Shown here in pieces: positions 1 to 9,603 of a stretch of 64,000 nucleotides of DNA. The position numbers were made by a program, and so were the translations under genes. This stretch comes from Bacteroidales bacterium. GTDB taxonomy: Bacteria; Bacteroidota; Bacteroidia; Bacteroidales; FEN-979. The notes beneath the pieces are model-generated. The model ran no database searches. It was not told the origin of the DNA and saw nothing but the letters and a program-made list of their open reading frames with translations. Within the stretch, counting starts at the first letter, position 1; each line of letters opens with the position of its first letter. The stretch covers positions 62,001 through 126,000 of the forward strand of contig JAUXWT010000011.1 in assembly GCA_030681475.1 (NCBI GenBank). Direction: 5' to 3'.

Positions 1-543
1 ACGCACACCCATTTCGACCATGCAGGCAATGCGGCCAGGATAAAAGAAAGGTTCTCCGCGGTATTCATCGTGCATGAAACGGAGAAAGAATTCCTCGAAA
101 GCGGCGACAGTCCGATCCCTCATGGAACCATCGCCTGGTCACGGCTTCTTTACAATCTTGGTGCGGAGCATGTCCCGCAATGGTTTCATGTGTCTGGGGT
201 GAATGCGGATATTGTTTTCAGGGAGCGTTATGACCTTTCGTCTTTTGGTTTTAATGCCTATATCCTTCACACCCCCGGCCACTCAGCCGGTTCCTCATCT
301 GTGGTGGTTGAGAACGAGATCGCTATTGCAGGTGACTTGTTGGCCGGCATGCCTGTTTCGATTTATCCTGCCTGGGGTGACGACCCGCCTGCGATAGTCC
401 GCAGCTGGAAAAAATTACTCGATACCGGTTGTCATATTTTTTTACCTGCGCACGGGTTGCCAGTCAGCCGGTTGCGTTTTGAAAGGGAATATACGAAATT
501 AGTGAACCTTTCAGACGGTTTCCAGCGCAAAACTCTCCTTTAG
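1..543 (+). CDS. MBL-fold metallo-hydrolase (5'-truncated by window edge)
   Basis: The reading frame is open from base 1, so the gene starts outside the window and only its last 180 codons are seen. The first residues read THTHFDHAG, the metal-binding HxHxDH signature of the metallo-beta-lactamase fold. A later HTPGHSAGS supplies the next histidine ligand, DLLAG the bridging aspartate, and PAHG the last histidine. These are the ligands of the glyoxalase II-like class, so it is probably a hydrolase of a thioester or similar small molecule. The substrate cannot be told. It ends inside the 3' end of the convergent gene that follows, which is a second, different MBL protein. Confidence 0.85.
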   Translation, partial: THTHFDHAGNAARIKERFSAVFIVHETEKEFLESGDSPIPHGTIAWSRLLYNLGAEHVPQWFHVSGVNADIVFRERYDLSSFGFNAYILHTPGHSAGSSSVVVENEIAIAGDLLAGMPVSIYPAWGDDPPAIVRSWKKLLDTGCHIFLPAHGLPVSRLRFEREYTKLVNLSDGFQRKTLL

Positions 544-1350
544 CCTTATCCCCTTCTCCGTAGCTTCCACCGTTACACATTCCCGGTAAAGATCATGTTC
601 GAGGAACAGGATATAGCCATTTTGCGCGGCTTCGGCCATAAAGGCCTCTTTCTCTTTCAGGGTGATCAGGGGGCGGGTATCGTAGCTCATCACCCAGGGC
701 AGGGGGATATGGGCAGCCGAAGGAAGCAGGTCGGCCATAAAAACAATGGTCGTGCCATTGTACTTGATGAAAGGGATCACCTGTCCGTCAGTATGCCCGT
801 TGAATATCCGGACCGATACACCTGGGAAGAGTTCCGAGTCACCTTCGATCAGCTCCAACCTGCCTTTCTCCGTGATGGGGAGGATGTTTTCTTTCAGGAA
901 AGATGCCTTTTCGCGGTTGTTGGGGTTGGTGGCCCATTCCCATTGCTGACGGCTGGTCCAATAGGTAGCATTTTTAAAGGTAACCTCATAGTCCGTCTTG
1001 TCCTTGTTCCAGCGAACAGCGCCCCCACAGTGGTCAAAATGGAGATGTGTCAGGAGTACGTCAGTGATATCATCCACAGTCAATCCAAGTACAGCCAGCG
1101 ATTTTTCAAGCGTGTCCTCCCCGTTGAGGTGATAATTCGCCATGAACCTATCCGGTTGCTTATCGCCAATCCCGCAATCGATCAGGATCCTGCGGTCGCC
1201 GTCAACGAGCAGTAAACAACGCATGGACCAATTACAGAGATTATTTTCATCACTGGAGTAGGATTTTCCCCAGATCACCTTGGGCACCACGCCGAACATG
1301 GCTCCGCCATCGAGTTTAAGGTTGCCGGTATTTATCGGGTATAAATTCAT
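511..1350 (-). CDS. MBL-fold metallo-hydrolase
   Basis: This 279-residue protein has the metallo-beta-lactamase zinc motif THLHFDHCGG near residue 101, a downstream FNGHTDGQ histidine, MADLLPS as the bridging aspartate and LEHD near the C-terminus. The order of ligands is complete, so it should be an active cytoplasmic metallo-hydrolase. There is no signal peptide. It resembles the lactonase/AttM-like branch of the family (long loop after the first motif), but the substrate is unknown. Its last 33 bases overlap the convergent gene on the other strand. The start at MNLYPINTG fits the usual family start. Confidence 0.85.
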   Translation of the reverse strand: MNLYPINTGNLKLDGGAMFGVVPKVIWGKSYSSDENNLCNWSMRCLLLVDGDRRILIDCGIGDKQPDRFMANYHLNGEDTLEKSLAVLGLTVDDITDVLLTHLHFDHCGGAVRWNKDKTDYEVTFKNATYWTSRQQWEWATNPNNREKASFLKENILPITEKGRLELIEGDSELFPGVSVRIFNGHTDGQVIPFIKYNGTTIVFMADLLPSAAHIPLPWVMSYDTRPLITLKEKEAFMAEAAQNGYILFLEHDLYRECVTVEATEKGIRLKESFALETV

Positions 1351-1362
1351 GGTGTTTTTTTA

Positions 1363-1476
1363 GGTAAAATTCAAAATGCTAAATGTAAAATGTTAAATGT
1401 TAAATGTAAGATGCAAAATTAGTATAGACACCAAATCTAAATGGTCTCGATTTTTGATTTTTGATTTTTGAATTCC
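1363..1476. repeat. Short-period AT-rich intergenic repeats
   Basis: Two low-complexity runs fill the gap upstream of the MBL gene. The first (1363-1418) repeats variants of AAATGTTAA/AAATGCAAA. The second (about 1450-1471) is three copies of TTTTTGA. Both have periods of 7-8 bases, as do the other gaps of this window, but each gap uses a different unit. Confidence 0.7.
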
Positions 1477-1478
1477 TT

Positions 1479-2555
1479 TCAGACATACTCCTGCACCACC
1501 ATCTCCCCCCTTAGCACACGCAATGCATTGCCTGCCATGGCCTGAAGTTCATTGTCGCCAGGATAGAGGAAGATCGGGGCAAATTTTTCAACATGTTCAA
1601 TGATGTTGCGTACCACAAACTGGCTGTGGGCAACATCTCCGGTGATGAGGATGGCATCAGCCTCCCCCTTGAGTACGGCAAACATCTCGCCGATGCATTT
1701 GGATACCTGGTACGCCATGGCCTCCATGATCAGTTTGGCATGGGTATCGCCATTGTTGATGCGGTCTTCTATTTCAGTGATATCCCTTGTTCCCAGGTAA
1801 GCATTCACCCCGGCACAATGGGTAAGCAGACAAACCATTTCGTCAAATGTTTTTTTTCCGCTGAAACACAACTTTACGACATCACCCATGGGTAATGACC
1901 CGCTCCGCACCATCGAAAAAGGCCCATCACCTTCAAATCCCTGGTTTACATCGATCACGCGTCCCTTGCGATGAGCGCCAACGGTTGTTCCGTTACCAAT
2001 GTGCGCCACGATAAGATTCATCTCATCGTAGTTCCGTTTGTGGGTTTCTGCATGCATTTTGGCAACAGCCTTTTGGTTCAGGGCATGGAAAATTGACTTG
2101 CGCTGGATTTCCGGCGAACCGGTGATCCGGGCCAGGTCGTGAAATTCGTCAACCACCGTGGGGTCGGCAATCATCGCCCTGGCGCCGGGTACTTCAGTTG
2201 CGATCGCATCGGCGAGCAGACCGGCGATGTTGATGATATCATCTCCTACCGGGCTGTTCAACAGATCCTTTTTCAACAGGTCATTCACCTCATAAACACC
2301 TGACTGTAAGGGTTTGATCAAGCCTCCGCGCGAAATAACGATTTTAAGTTCATCCAGGTCGAATTCATTGTTTTTGAGTTCCCTGATGATACATTCCTTC
2401 CGAAACTGAACCTGATCGTAAATGGAATTAAAAGTGGAGAGCTCCTCCGCTGGATGTTTCCGGCTGATCATGTACAGGAGCTTGTGATTCAGGTAAACAG
2501 AAATCTGTGTGAGGTAATCCTTGGGATTGACAACCAGAATATTGAACAAGGTCAT
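1479..2555 (-). CDS. Butyrate kinase family protein with degenerate phosphate loop
   Basis: The 358-residue protein aligns by eye along its length with butyrate kinase (acetate kinase/Hsp70/actin fold): SRGGLIKP, DPTVVDEFHD, the SIFHALNQKAVAK block, GAHRKGRVIDVN, SGSLPMGDVVKLC and NALRVLRG are all recognisable. The enzyme normally interconverts butyrate and butyryl phosphate with ATP. However the N-terminal phosphate loop, usually NPGSTSTK, reads NPKDYLTQ, and the later LGGG and TGG nucleotide motifs read IGNG and TGD. Activity is therefore uncertain. The start at MTLFNILVVN was chosen because it matches the family start and lies 20 bases after the mutase stop; a longer frame would overlap the upstream gene. 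No phosphotransbutyrylase gene is adjacent. Confidence 0.8.
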   Translation of the reverse strand: MTLFNILVVNPKDYLTQISVYLNHKLLYMISRKHPAEELSTFNSIYDQVQFRKECIIRELKNNEFDLDELKIVISRGGLIKPLQSGVYEVNDLLKKDLLNSPVGDDIINIAGLLADAIATEVPGARAMIADPTVVDEFHDLARITGSPEIQRKSIFHALNQKAVAKMHAETHKRNYDEMNLIVAHIGNGTTVGAHRKGRVIDVNQGFEGDGPFSMVRSGSLPMGDVVKLCFSGKKTFDEMVCLLTHCAGVNAYLGTRDITEIEDRINNGDTHAKLIMEAMAYQVSKCIGEMFAVLKGEADAILITGDVAHSQFVVRNIIEHVEKFAPIFLYPGDNELQAMAGNALRVLRGEMVVQEYV

Positions 2556-2574
2556 ACGTCTGATATTTATTAAT

Positions 2575-5500
2575 TTACATACTGCGGCGGTACTGACCTC
2601 CAACCTCGAACAAGGCATCGGTGATCTGGCCGATGGAACAGTATTTGGAGGCCTCCATCAGGCTTTCAAAGATATTATAATTTCCTGTCGCCGCCCTCTT
2701 CAGGTTTTCAATCATAGCGGCAGATCTTTCAGCATTTGTTTTGTGAAGATTTTGCAGCATGTTGATCTGGTATTGTTTTTCCTCCTCGGTGGCCCGGATG
2801 ACTTCACCGGGGAGTACGGTCGGAGATCCTTTGCTTGACAGGAAAGTATTCACCCCGATGATCGGGAGCTCCCCGGTATGCTTGAGGGTTTCATAATAGA
2901 GGCTCTCTTCCTGTATCCTGCTGCGCTGGTACATCGTCTCCATGGCGCCCAGCACGCCCCCACGTTCAGAAATTCGTTCAAACTCAAGCATGACCGCTTC
3001 TTCAACCAAATCGGTCAACTCTTCGATGATGAAGGCGCCCTGCAACGGGTTTTGATTTTTAGCCAGTCCCAGCTCATTGTTGATGATCATCTGGATGGCC
3101 ATGGCCCTGCGAACCGATTCCTCGGTAGGGGTTGTGATCGCTTCATCGTAGGCATTGGTGTGCAGTGAGTTGCAATTGTCATAAATGGCATAGAGCGCCT
3201 GCAGGGTGGTACGGATGTCGTTGAAGTCGATCTCCTGCGCATGCAATGACCTGCCGGAGGTTTGAATATGGTATTTCAACATCTGGGACCGTGCATCAGC
3301 CTTGTATTTGAATTTCATGGCTTTGGCCCAGATCAGCCTGGCCACGCGGCCGATAACCGAATATTCAGGATCAACACCGTTTGAAAAGAAAAACGACAGG
3401 TTTGGCGCAAATTTATTGACATCCATCCCCCGTGAAACATAATATTCCACGTAGGTAAACCCATTAGCGAGGGTAAATGCAAGCTGCGAAATAGGATTGG
3501 CGCCAGCCTCGGCAATGTGATATCCGGAGATGGAGACAGAATAGAAATTGCGGACATGGTTGTCGTTGAAAAACTGCTGAATGTCACCCATCATTTTCAG
3601 GGCAAAGTCGATGGAGAAAATGCAGGTATTCTGTGCCTGGTCTTCCTTCAGGATGTCGGCCTGCACGGTTCCCCGAACCTGGCTCAGCGCCTCTTTCTTT
3701 ATAATTTCATAAACCGCCGGAGGCAAAACCTGGTCGCCGGTAACCCCAAGCAACATCAAACCCAGTCCGTTATTGCCTTTGGGCAAATCTCCCTGATAGC
3801 GGGGCCGCTGCGTTCCTGCCTTTTTATAAATGGCCGCGATTTTTTTCTCCACCTCCTCAACCATGTCATGTTGCCGGATATATTTTTCACATTGCTGGTC
3901 AATGGCGGCATTCATGAAATAGCCTACCATGGTTGGCGCCGGGCCGTTGATGGTCATCGATACGGAGGTATTCGGGTTGACAAGATCAAAACCGGAATAG
4001 AGTTTTTTTGCGTCATCAAGGCAGGCGATGGAGACCCCGGCGTTACCGATTTTACCATATATATCAGGTCTCATATCTGGATCGAAGCCATAGAGGGTCA
4101 CCGAATCATAAGCTGTTGACAATCTGACGAAAGGCATTCCCAAAGAGACATAATGGAAACGCTTATTGGTGCGTTCTGGCCCGCCCTCGCCGGCAAACAT
4201 CCGGGTAGGATCCTCACTTTCGCGCTTGAACGGGAATACCCCTGCGGCATAAGGAAATTCGCCTGGAACGTTTTCCCGGAGATTCCATTTCAGGATGTCG
4301 CCCCACCCCTCGTAACGCGGCATTGCGATCTTGGGGATCTTCATCCTTGAAAGGGATTCGGTATGTGTTTCCACCTTTATCTCCTTGTTTCGGACCTTGT
4401 AAGTATAGTAGTCATCCCGATAGGATTTTACTTTATCGTTCCAGTTTTTAAGGATGTCGTGGTTGTTGGGATCAAGCAGTTTGAGGTTTTTTTCAAAAAG
4501 CAGATCCAACTCAAGCAGCATACCGGTCTTGTTGCAGGTCTGTTCTCCGTCGGGTTTGCCTGATTCGTCGTGGTGGGAACCCGCCCGTAATACTTCAATG
4601 GTTTGTGCAATGCAGTAAAGTTGCTGTGCTGTTTTGGCCTGTGTTGTCGTCCAGTGATTGTAATTACGCACAGTTTCTGCAATCTCAGCCAGGTAACGTG
4701 TTCGTGACGGCGGTATGATAAAGATCTTCTCCTTCAATTCAACATTGGCGTCAAAACTGCTTGGGAAGGCTATTCCCGTCTTTGTGCTGATCTTTTGGAT
4801 CAGCGCCTTGTAGAGTTCATTTACCCCCGGATCGTTGAACTGCGATGCAACCGTGCCGAAGACCGGCATCTCCTCCGCGGGTTTGTCGAAATATTTATGA
4901 TTGCGCTGATACTGTTTTTTTACATCACGCTGGGCATCCAGGGCGCCTCGCTTGTCGAATTTATTGATCGCCACCAGATCGGCAAAATCTAGCATGTCGA
5001 TCTTTTCAAGCTGACTGGCGGCGCCATATTCCGGTGTCATCACATAGAGTGTCACATCGCTGTGATCGACAATTTCGGTATCGGATTGTCCGATCCCTGA
5101 AGTTTCAACGATCACCAGGTCAAACCCGGCAACTTTTACAACATTGATTGCATCTTTCACATATTTCGACAGGGCCAGGTTCGACTGTCGTGTAGCAAGA
5201 GAACGCATGTACACCCTCGGGTTGAAGATCGCATTCATGCGAATGCGGTCGCCCAGCAACGCTCCCCCGGTTTTGCGTTTGGTCGGGTCAATGGAAATGA
5301 TGGCCAGGGTTTTATCCCGGAGGTCGGCCAGAAACCTGCGAACGATTTCATCAACCAGTGAAGATTTTCCGGATCCGCCTGTCCCGGTAATTCCAAGGAC
5401 GGGAATCTTTTTCTCAGCAGCCTCCTTTGCGATCTTTTCTAAAAACGATTTCCCCTTTTCCGGAAAGTTTTCGGCAGCGGAGATCAACCCGGCAATCTCC

Positions 5501-5991
5501 TTAACATCCCTTTTATAGACTTTTTTCAGGTCGAATTTTTCCTGGTCACCAACCGGGAAATCGCATTTCATGAGTAAATCGTTGATCATTCCCTGGAGAG
5601 ACATCTCTCGCCCGTCGTCGGGAGAATAGATACGTGTGATGCCATATTCTTGCAGTTCGGCGATTTCCTGGGGTAAAATAACGCCCCCGCCTCCGCCAAA
5701 GATCCGGATATGACCGCAACCCCTTTCATGAAGCAGGTCGAACATGTATTTAAAATACTCATTGTGTCCGCCCTGGTAGGAGGTCAGGGCAATTGCCTGG
5801 ACATCTTCCTGGATGGCGCAATCGACCACCTCCTGAACCGAACGGTTGTGGCCGAGGTGGATCACTTCAGCCCCGCTGGCCTGCAATATCCGGCGCATGA
5901 TGTTGATCGATGCATCGTGACCGTCGAACAGAGATGTGGCGGTAACGATGCGAATATGATTATTGGGTTTATAGACTTCAGATGTATTCAT
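2575..5991 (-). CDS. icmF: Fused isobutyryl-CoA mutase (B12 domain, G3E GTPase, mutase)
   Basis: The single 1138-residue chain carries, in order, a cobalamin-binding domain (DGHDAS with the cobalt-ligating His near residue 25), a MeaI-type G3E GTPase chaperone domain (P-loop GTGGSGKSS near residues 203-211 and the switch ETSGIGQSD) and a methylmalonyl-CoA-mutase-type TIM barrel. The segment [16 protein letters not shown] is typical of IcmF rather than methylmalonyl-CoA mutase. The enzyme interconverts isobutyryl-CoA and n-butyryl-CoA with adenosylcobalamin, and the GTPase part loads and protects the cofactor. It sits between acyl-CoA dehydrogenase and butyrate kinase in one operon. The start MNTSEVYKP was preferred; the extra ten codons upstream come from an intergenic AT-rich repeat. 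Confidence 0.93.
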   Translation of the reverse strand: MNTSEVYKPNNHIRIVTATSLFDGHDASINIMRRILQASGAEVIHLGHNRSVQEVVDCAIQEDVQAIALTSYQGGHNEYFKYMFDLLHERGCGHIRIFGGGGGVILPQEIAELQEYGITRIYSPDDGREMSLQGMINDLLMKCDFPVGDQEKFDLKKVYKRDVKEIAGLISAAENFPEKGKSFLEKIAKEAAEKKIPVLGITGTGGSGKSSLVDEIVRRFLADLRDKTLAIISIDPTKRKTGGALLGDRIRMNAIFNPRVYMRSLATRQSNLALSKYVKDAINVVKVAGFDLVIVETSGIGQSDTEIVDHSDVTLYVMTPEYGAASQLEKIDMLDFADLVAINKFDKRGALDAQRDVKKQYQRNHKYFDKPAEEMPVFGTVASQFNDPGVNELYKALIQKISTKTGIAFPSSFDANVELKEKIFIIPPSRTRYLAEIAETVRNYNHWTTTQAKTAQQLYCIAQTIEVLRAGSHHDESGKPDGEQTCNKTGMLLELDLLFEKNLKLLDPNNHDILKNWNDKVKSYRDDYYTYKVRNKEIKVETHTESLSRMKIPKIAMPRYEGWGDILKWNLRENVPGEFPYAAGVFPFKRESEDPTRMFAGEGGPERTNKRFHYVSLGMPFVRLSTAYDSVTLYGFDPDMRPDIYGKIGNAGVSIACLDDAKKLYSGFDLVNPNTSVSMTINGPAPTMVGYFMNAAIDQQCEKYIRQHDMVEEVEKKIAAIYKKAGTQRPRYQGDLPKGNNGLGLMLLGVTGDQVLPPAVYEIIKKEALSQVRGTVQADILKEDQAQNTCIFSIDFALKMMGDIQQFFNDNHVRNFYSVSISGYHIAEAGANPISQLAFTLANGFTYVEYYVSRGMDVNKFAPNLSFFFSNGVDPEYSVIGRVARLIWAKAMKFKYKADARSQMLKYHIQTSGRSLHAQEIDFNDIRTTLQALYAIYDNCNSLHTNAYDEAITTPTEESVRRAMAIQMIINNELGLAKNQNPLQGAFIIEELTDLVEEAVMLEFERISERGGVLGAMETMYQRSRIQEESLYYETLKHTGELPIIGVNTFLSSKGSPTVLPGEVIRATEEEKQYQINMLQNLHKTNAERSAAMIENLKRAATGNYNIFESLMEASKYCSIGQITDALFEVGGQYRRSM

Positions 5992-6026
5992 TTTCAAATC
6001 TTCAAATCTCCAGATTTTCAAATCGT

Positions 6027-7169
6027 TTATGCAGTCGATATCGCCCTGGAGATGATCATCAGCTGGATTTCACTGGTGCCTTCATAGATCTGGGTCAGTT
6101 TGGCTTCTCTCATCAGGCGCTCTACATGATATTCTTTCACATAGCCATACCCTCCGTGTATCTGAACAGCTTCGGTGGTGACGTACATGGCTGTTTCGGC
6201 GGCATCGTACTTGGCCATCGCGCTGGCGATGCCATATGGTTTTCCCTGATCTTTAAGCCAGGCCGCTTTCAGGCAAAAATAGCGGGCAGCCTCGATCCGG
6301 GTGTGCATTTTTGCCAGTTTGAAGGCGATATCCTGGTGGTTTATCAGCTCGGTGCCAAAGGCTTTCCGGTCCTTTGCATATTGGAGGGCGCGCTCAAAGG
6401 CTCCCTGTGCGATGCCGAGCGCCTGTGCGGCAATGCCGATGCGACCTCCCTCTAATGTTTTCATGGCAAACTTGAATCCGAACCCGTCTTCACCGATACG
6501 GTTTTCCTTAGGAACGATTACATCGGTGAACATCACCGAATGGGTATCGCTGCTTCGCATTCCCATTTTGTCTTCATGAGGTCCGAGGGTTATTCCCGGC
6601 GCATGGCGGTCAACCAGCAACACATTGATCCCTTTATGCCCTTTTTCAGGGTTGGTTTGCGCGATGAGCAGGTAAGTGGATGCGGAATCCGCACTGGTAA
6701 TCCAGTTTTTCACGCCATTTACGAGGTAGTGATCACCTTTGTCAATGGCCGTGGTGCGCTGAGAGGTGGCATCAGATCCGGCTTCGGGCTCGGAAAGGAG
6801 GAATGCCCCGATTTTTTCGCCCCGGGCCAGCGGTTTCAGCCACTTTTCTTTTTGTTCTTCCGTGGCAAAAGCTTCAATTCCATAGCAAACCAATGAATTA
6901 TTAACCGACATGATCACGGAGACGGAACTGTCGATCTTCGAAATCTCCTCCATAGCGAGGACGTAGGAAACAGTATCCATGCCTCCTCCATCGTACTTTG
7001 TATCGACCAGCATCCCCAGGAACCCAAGGTCTGCAAGCGCTTTAACATGTTGTGTCGGAAATTCAGCTTTGGCATCGCGTTCCAAAACGTCTTTGATCAG
7101 TTCGCGCTGGGCATAATCCCTGGCGGATTGCTGGATCATGATCTGTTCTTCTGTAAATTCGAAATTCAT
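6027..7169 (-). CDS. Short-chain acyl-CoA dehydrogenase
   Basis: This 380-residue FAD enzyme has the family length and motifs: [11 protein letters not shown] and NGVKNWITS for FAD and substrate binding, [14 protein letters not shown] and the catalytic-base segment YEGTSEIQ, where the Glu abstracts the alpha proton. It should oxidise a short-chain acyl-CoA such as butyryl- or isobutyryl-CoA to the enoyl-CoA and pass electrons to ETF. It is first in a minus-strand operon; the mutase starts 35 bases after its stop. The set (dehydrogenase, isobutyryl-CoA mutase, butyrate kinase homologue) points to butyrate or branched-chain amino-acid carbon flow. The exact chain length preference is not readable. 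Confidence 0.92.
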   Translation of the reverse strand: MNFEFTEEQIMIQQSARDYAQRELIKDVLERDAKAEFPTQHVKALADLGFLGMLVDTKYDGGGMDTVSYVLAMEEISKIDSSVSVIMSVNNSLVCYGIEAFATEEQKEKWLKPLARGEKIGAFLLSEPEAGSDATSQRTTAIDKGDHYLVNGVKNWITSADSASTYLLIAQTNPEKGHKGINVLLVDRHAPGITLGPHEDKMGMRSSDTHSVMFTDVIVPKENRIGEDGFGFKFAMKTLEGGRIGIAAQALGIAQGAFERALQYAKDRKAFGTELINHQDIAFKLAKMHTRIEAARYFCLKAAWLKDQGKPYGIASAMAKYDAAETAMYVTTEAVQIHGGYGYVKEYHVERLMREAKLTQIYEGTSEIQLMIISRAISTA

Positions 7170-7349
7170 GGCGTTTGAGTGTAAGAGGTTAATTATTAAT
7201 AAACTGTATTATGGCAGATAGATATAATTTACATCGAAGTGATCTCTCAGAATGGAATCAAAATTACAAATTAAAATGACAAAAAAAAACCCGCCAAAGG
7301 ACGAGTTTAAATAATGTAACATTAGAAGGAAGAATTTACGATTGGACGA

Positions 7350-7461
7350 TTTTTGATTTACGAATAAATTGACGATTAAGCGATTGACGATTGTCAGCAT
7401 CAATCGTCAATCGTCAATCAATAAATTCAATCGAAACTCGCCAATCGTCAAATCGTAAATC
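7350..7461. repeat. Imperfect long inverted repeat built from ATCGTCA units
   Basis: The gap holds many copies of CAATCGTCA and its complement. At the core, a 13-base arm (7381-7393) and its exact reverse complement (7401-7413) flank a 7-base loop. An outer pair, TGATTTACGA near 7350 and TCGTAAATCA ending at 7461, extends the dyad. The repeat runs up to the stop codon of the next minus-strand frame. Confidence 0.7.
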
Positions 7462-7846
7462 AGTTGATGGTAATTCCCTGTTTTGTAAACACCGATTCAA
7501 CTACGAAATAGAATTTCTTGCTGCTGAAATCTTCCGACTTGTAGCTCCAGGGAGCAACCTGTACCATTCCCTGACCGGCAGTGAACGCTGATAGTTCAGC
7601 AGATCCGATCACACATTCACTTGCGTTACCGCCTAATCGTTTCAAAATCATGTGGTTGTCGTAATCAGTAACAATTACATAAATTGAATCGGCGTTGGTT
7701 ACTGCTGAGCCCAGCGAAATGGTCGCACCGGCTGATTTTGTGATTGTTGCAGGCAGACTGTTAAATCCTGAATAATTGGGGATCGTCCTGTTGTCATTAT
7801 AACTGATGGCAGGCACAGTGGCAGATCCCGAAACATTCCAATTCAA
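7460..7846 (-). pseudogene. C-terminal remnant of an unrecognised protein
   Basis: The open frame gives 129 codons beginning MNWNVSGSATVP. The same frame continues upstream for about ten sensible codons (NYTDPLSFSTL) and then meets a TAA, so the visible start is probably not the original one. There is no signal peptide although the composition (Ser, Thr, Ala and Gly rich beta strands) looks extracytoplasmic. I do not recognise the family. It most likely represents the 3' part of a larger gene whose 5' part has been lost, but a short intact gene with an alternative start cannot be excluded. Confidence 0.45.
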
Positions 7847-7959
7847 TGTGCTGAAGGATAATGGATCGGTGTAGTTTTAATAAAGACATTCATGATTTAA
7901 AAGTTATAAGTTTAGGACACAAACATAAATTAAATTAGACCTATTCCAAATATTAAAGC

Positions 7960-7990
7960 AAAAAAAAAGGATGCAGATTGCCCGCATCCT
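7960..7990 (-). terminator. Rho-independent terminator
   Basis: Read on the minus strand, AGGATGC pairs with GCATCCT across a 9-base loop and is followed by a run of eight or more T. It lies just downstream of the lipoprotein gene that ends at 8011. Confidence 0.8.
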
Positions 7991-8010
7991 GATTTTCAGA
8001 TAATTAGAGC

Positions 8011-8526
8011 TTATAGTTGCCGCTCGTAGGTTATCTTAATATCCCCAACAGGAACATGTTCGATGACAATAATTTGTTCCTTGCTGATCTCAAGGATCTC
8101 GATCACGAACTTCATTTTATTTTCAATATTTTTGGCAACGATTCGGCTTCCCTTGCCCTTCATCTTCCAGGTTGCGTTCAGCGGTTTTCCGGGGAAGTTT
8201 TTAACGGCGGTCTTATTTGGAAAAATTTCCATGGTGGCCCGCATTTCATTCTGTATCAGCCTGTCGAGGGCAGCATCTTTTCGGGATACTGCACCTTCGC
8301 CGTCCTGTCTGCCTTCCTTTACCTGCTGCCGGCCCGAATTATCCGACATGGAAGCTGCTGCCTGCAACGCCGATGAGTCAACTACTTTTTCGACCTTGAC
8401 CGGTCTCCATATTCCTATGATGATTTTTTCGTTGGGATGCGGCGTCATTCCGCAGGAGGTCATGAAAATGATGGTTATTACAATGGTACCGAGTGTAAAA
8501 ATTCTGTTTCTGATCATTACTGTCAA
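8011..8526 (-). CDS. Lipocalin-like lipoprotein
   Basis: The 171-residue protein starts with a signal peptide ending in a lipobox (IIFMTSCG), so it should be lipidated and anchored in the envelope. After the cysteine comes IIGIWRPVKVE, which resembles the opening strand of lipocalin-like domains (G-W-x-x), followed by a variable Gln/Gly/Ala stretch (residues about 53-85) and further beta strands including NATWKMKGKGSRI and a terminal ITYERQL. Function is unknown. A -7 promoter element lies 37 bases upstream and a strong terminator follows, so it is monocistronic. Confidence 0.6.
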   Translation of the reverse strand: MTVMIRNRIFTLGTIVITIIFMTSCGMTPHPNEKIIIGIWRPVKVEKVVDSSALQAAASMSDNSGRQQVKEGRQDGEGAVSRKDAALDRLIQNEMRATMEIFPNKTAVKNFPGKPLNATWKMKGKGSRIVAKNIENKMKFVIEILEISKEQIIVIEHVPVGDIKITYERQL

Positions 8527-8562
8527 TTTAGTTTATACGGGATATGAATTAATTTCAAGCAG

Positions 8563-8570
8563 CAAAGTTA
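8563..8570 (-). promoter_or_regulatory. Bacteroidota -7 promoter element
   Basis: On the minus strand this reads TAACTTTG, matching the TAnnTTTG consensus of the Bacteroidota primary sigma factor, about 37 bases before the lipoprotein start codon. No clear -33 TTTG was found. Confidence 0.45.
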
Positions 8571-8668
8571 GGGTTAATTTTTTTTATGATGTATTACCTT
8601 TTGATGGTTTTTCCGATTAAACAATTAAAAGGATTATGCAAAAATATCATTCTGTCGCAGAGGAGTGA

Positions 8669-9040
8669 TTTCCCCATGATTTTATGTTCCGGTTGACAAA
8701 AGCAGAATGGGAAGGACTTATCACAATTTGTGATAAGTTCCCGGAAAAAATCAGGCATTATCCAACTCTTCCACTTGCATTCACCGAACAGGGAGTGGCA
8801 ATGCTTTCCAGTATTTTACGGTCGAAACGGGCAATTATTGTAAACATAGCCATCATGCGGGCCTTTATCAACCTCCGCCAATTGATCGATGCAAATAAAA
8901 ATCTGATAAGTCGCCTTGACTCTCTTGAGAAAAAATACGATAAGAAATTCCTGCTGGTTTTCCAGGCCATCAAAGAGATGATCAGGGAGGAAAACGAACC
9001 CAGAGAAAAGATCGGATACAAAATTCCGGGATCAGTGTAA
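8669..9040 (+). pseudogene. 5'-truncated ORF6N-domain protein
   Basis: After a TGA stop the frame reads FPHDFMFRLTKAEWEG and continues through AFTEQGVAMLSSIL and a C-terminal coiled coil ending EKIGYKIPGSV. This matches the middle and end of the ORF6N (phage-type DNA-binding) protein encoded intact at 24332-24874, where the equivalent block is FPEDFMFELT. The N-terminal half, containing the RDLAELYGV DNA-binding segment, is missing. The gene is therefore a remnant. Its last nine bases overlap the convergent thioredoxin-fold gene. Confidence 0.75.
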
Positions 9041-9565
9041 ACTTTTTGGAACCTGGTAGGTGTCCGGATCTATCGCCTTCACATTCCACATTTTCAGGAA
9101 GGTGACAACTTTGGTGGTATCATAGCCCTTGGCGACGCAATGCTCAAGGATGCCCGAATCCTGGATGTGCAGTAGCTTGCCTTGCCCGTCGAGGATCAGG
9201 AAAACAGGGTACCCGAACCGGTTGGGGTATCCGTAATCGCGGAAAAGCTGGTAATCTCTCTTTTTCTTATCCTGAGGGACATTGGCCAGCACATAAACGT
9301 AATCGGCCTTCAAAAGCGAGTCAATGGGCTGCGCTTCACCGGCCATCTTGTGAAATCTGATACACCACGGACACCAGTTTCCTCCCATCTGAACAAGCAC
9401 GTGCTTGTTCTCTTTTTCGGCAAGTGTAGTGGCCTTCTTCAAGTCGGCCCTCACATCCTGGTTTTCATCATAGGGTTTGACCGGGGACTGCCCATAAGCA
9501 GTGACAATTGACAAGTGACAAATGACAAATGACAGAAGGGTTATTGATTTAATGAGGTGTTTCAT
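9032..9565 (-). CDS. Secreted thioredoxin-fold protein (WCPWC)
   Basis: This 177-residue protein has a signal peptide (MKHLIKS to TAYGQ) and a thioredoxin fold with the redox motif WCPWC (Cys65 and Cys68) after VLVQMGGN. A cis-proline segment (FGYPVFLIL) follows. It belongs to the Thioredoxin_7-like group, whose members act as periplasmic disulfide reductases or isomerases. The hydrophobic core of the signal peptide is encoded by an intergenic-type tandem repeat (9501-9534). The start at MKHLIKS was chosen over an upstream Met because it gives a normal signal peptide. It lies 38 bases downstream of the DUF5916 gene and is probably cotranscribed. Confidence 0.8.
   Translation of the reverse strand: MKHLIKSITLLSFVICHLSIVTAYGQSPVKPYDENQDVRADLKKATTLAEKENKHVLVQMGGNWCPWCIRFHKMAGEAQPIDSLLKADYVYVLANVPQDKKKRDYQLFRDYGYPNRFGYPVFLILDGQGKLLHIQDSGILEHCVAKGYDTTKVVTFLKMWNVKAIDPDTYQVPKSLH
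9501..9534. repeat. TGACAAA-type tandem repeat inside signal-peptide coding region
   Basis: About five copies of a 7-base unit (GTGACAA, TTGACAA, GTGACAA, ATGACAA, ATGACA). Read on the minus strand in frame it encodes SFVICHLSIVT of the thioredoxin-fold signal peptide. Confidence 0.8.
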
Positions 9566-9603
9566 TTTGTGGATTTTCGGGCGACTAAGATAGGTAAAAC
9601 CTG

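Noticed and set aside
595-1215. Long plus-strand open frame opposite the second MBL-fold gene
   Set aside because: It is a shadow of the minus-strand gene. Its product has no recognisable family and the opposite frame has complete zinc motifs.
3517-4119. Plus-strand open frame of about 200 codons
   Set aside because: It lies wholly inside the isobutyryl-CoA mutase gene on the opposite strand and has no recognisable motifs.
7170-7349. Cobalamin riboswitch upstream of the acyl-CoA dehydrogenase and mutase operon
   Set aside because: The mutase uses adenosylcobalamin, so I looked for a B12-box, but the gap is AT-rich and short with no recognisable B12-box.
8669-9040. Intact small ORF6N gene starting at ATG 8684
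   Set aside because: The conserved block begins before that ATG, directly after a stop codon, and the N-terminal DNA-binding half is absent, so it is a remnant.
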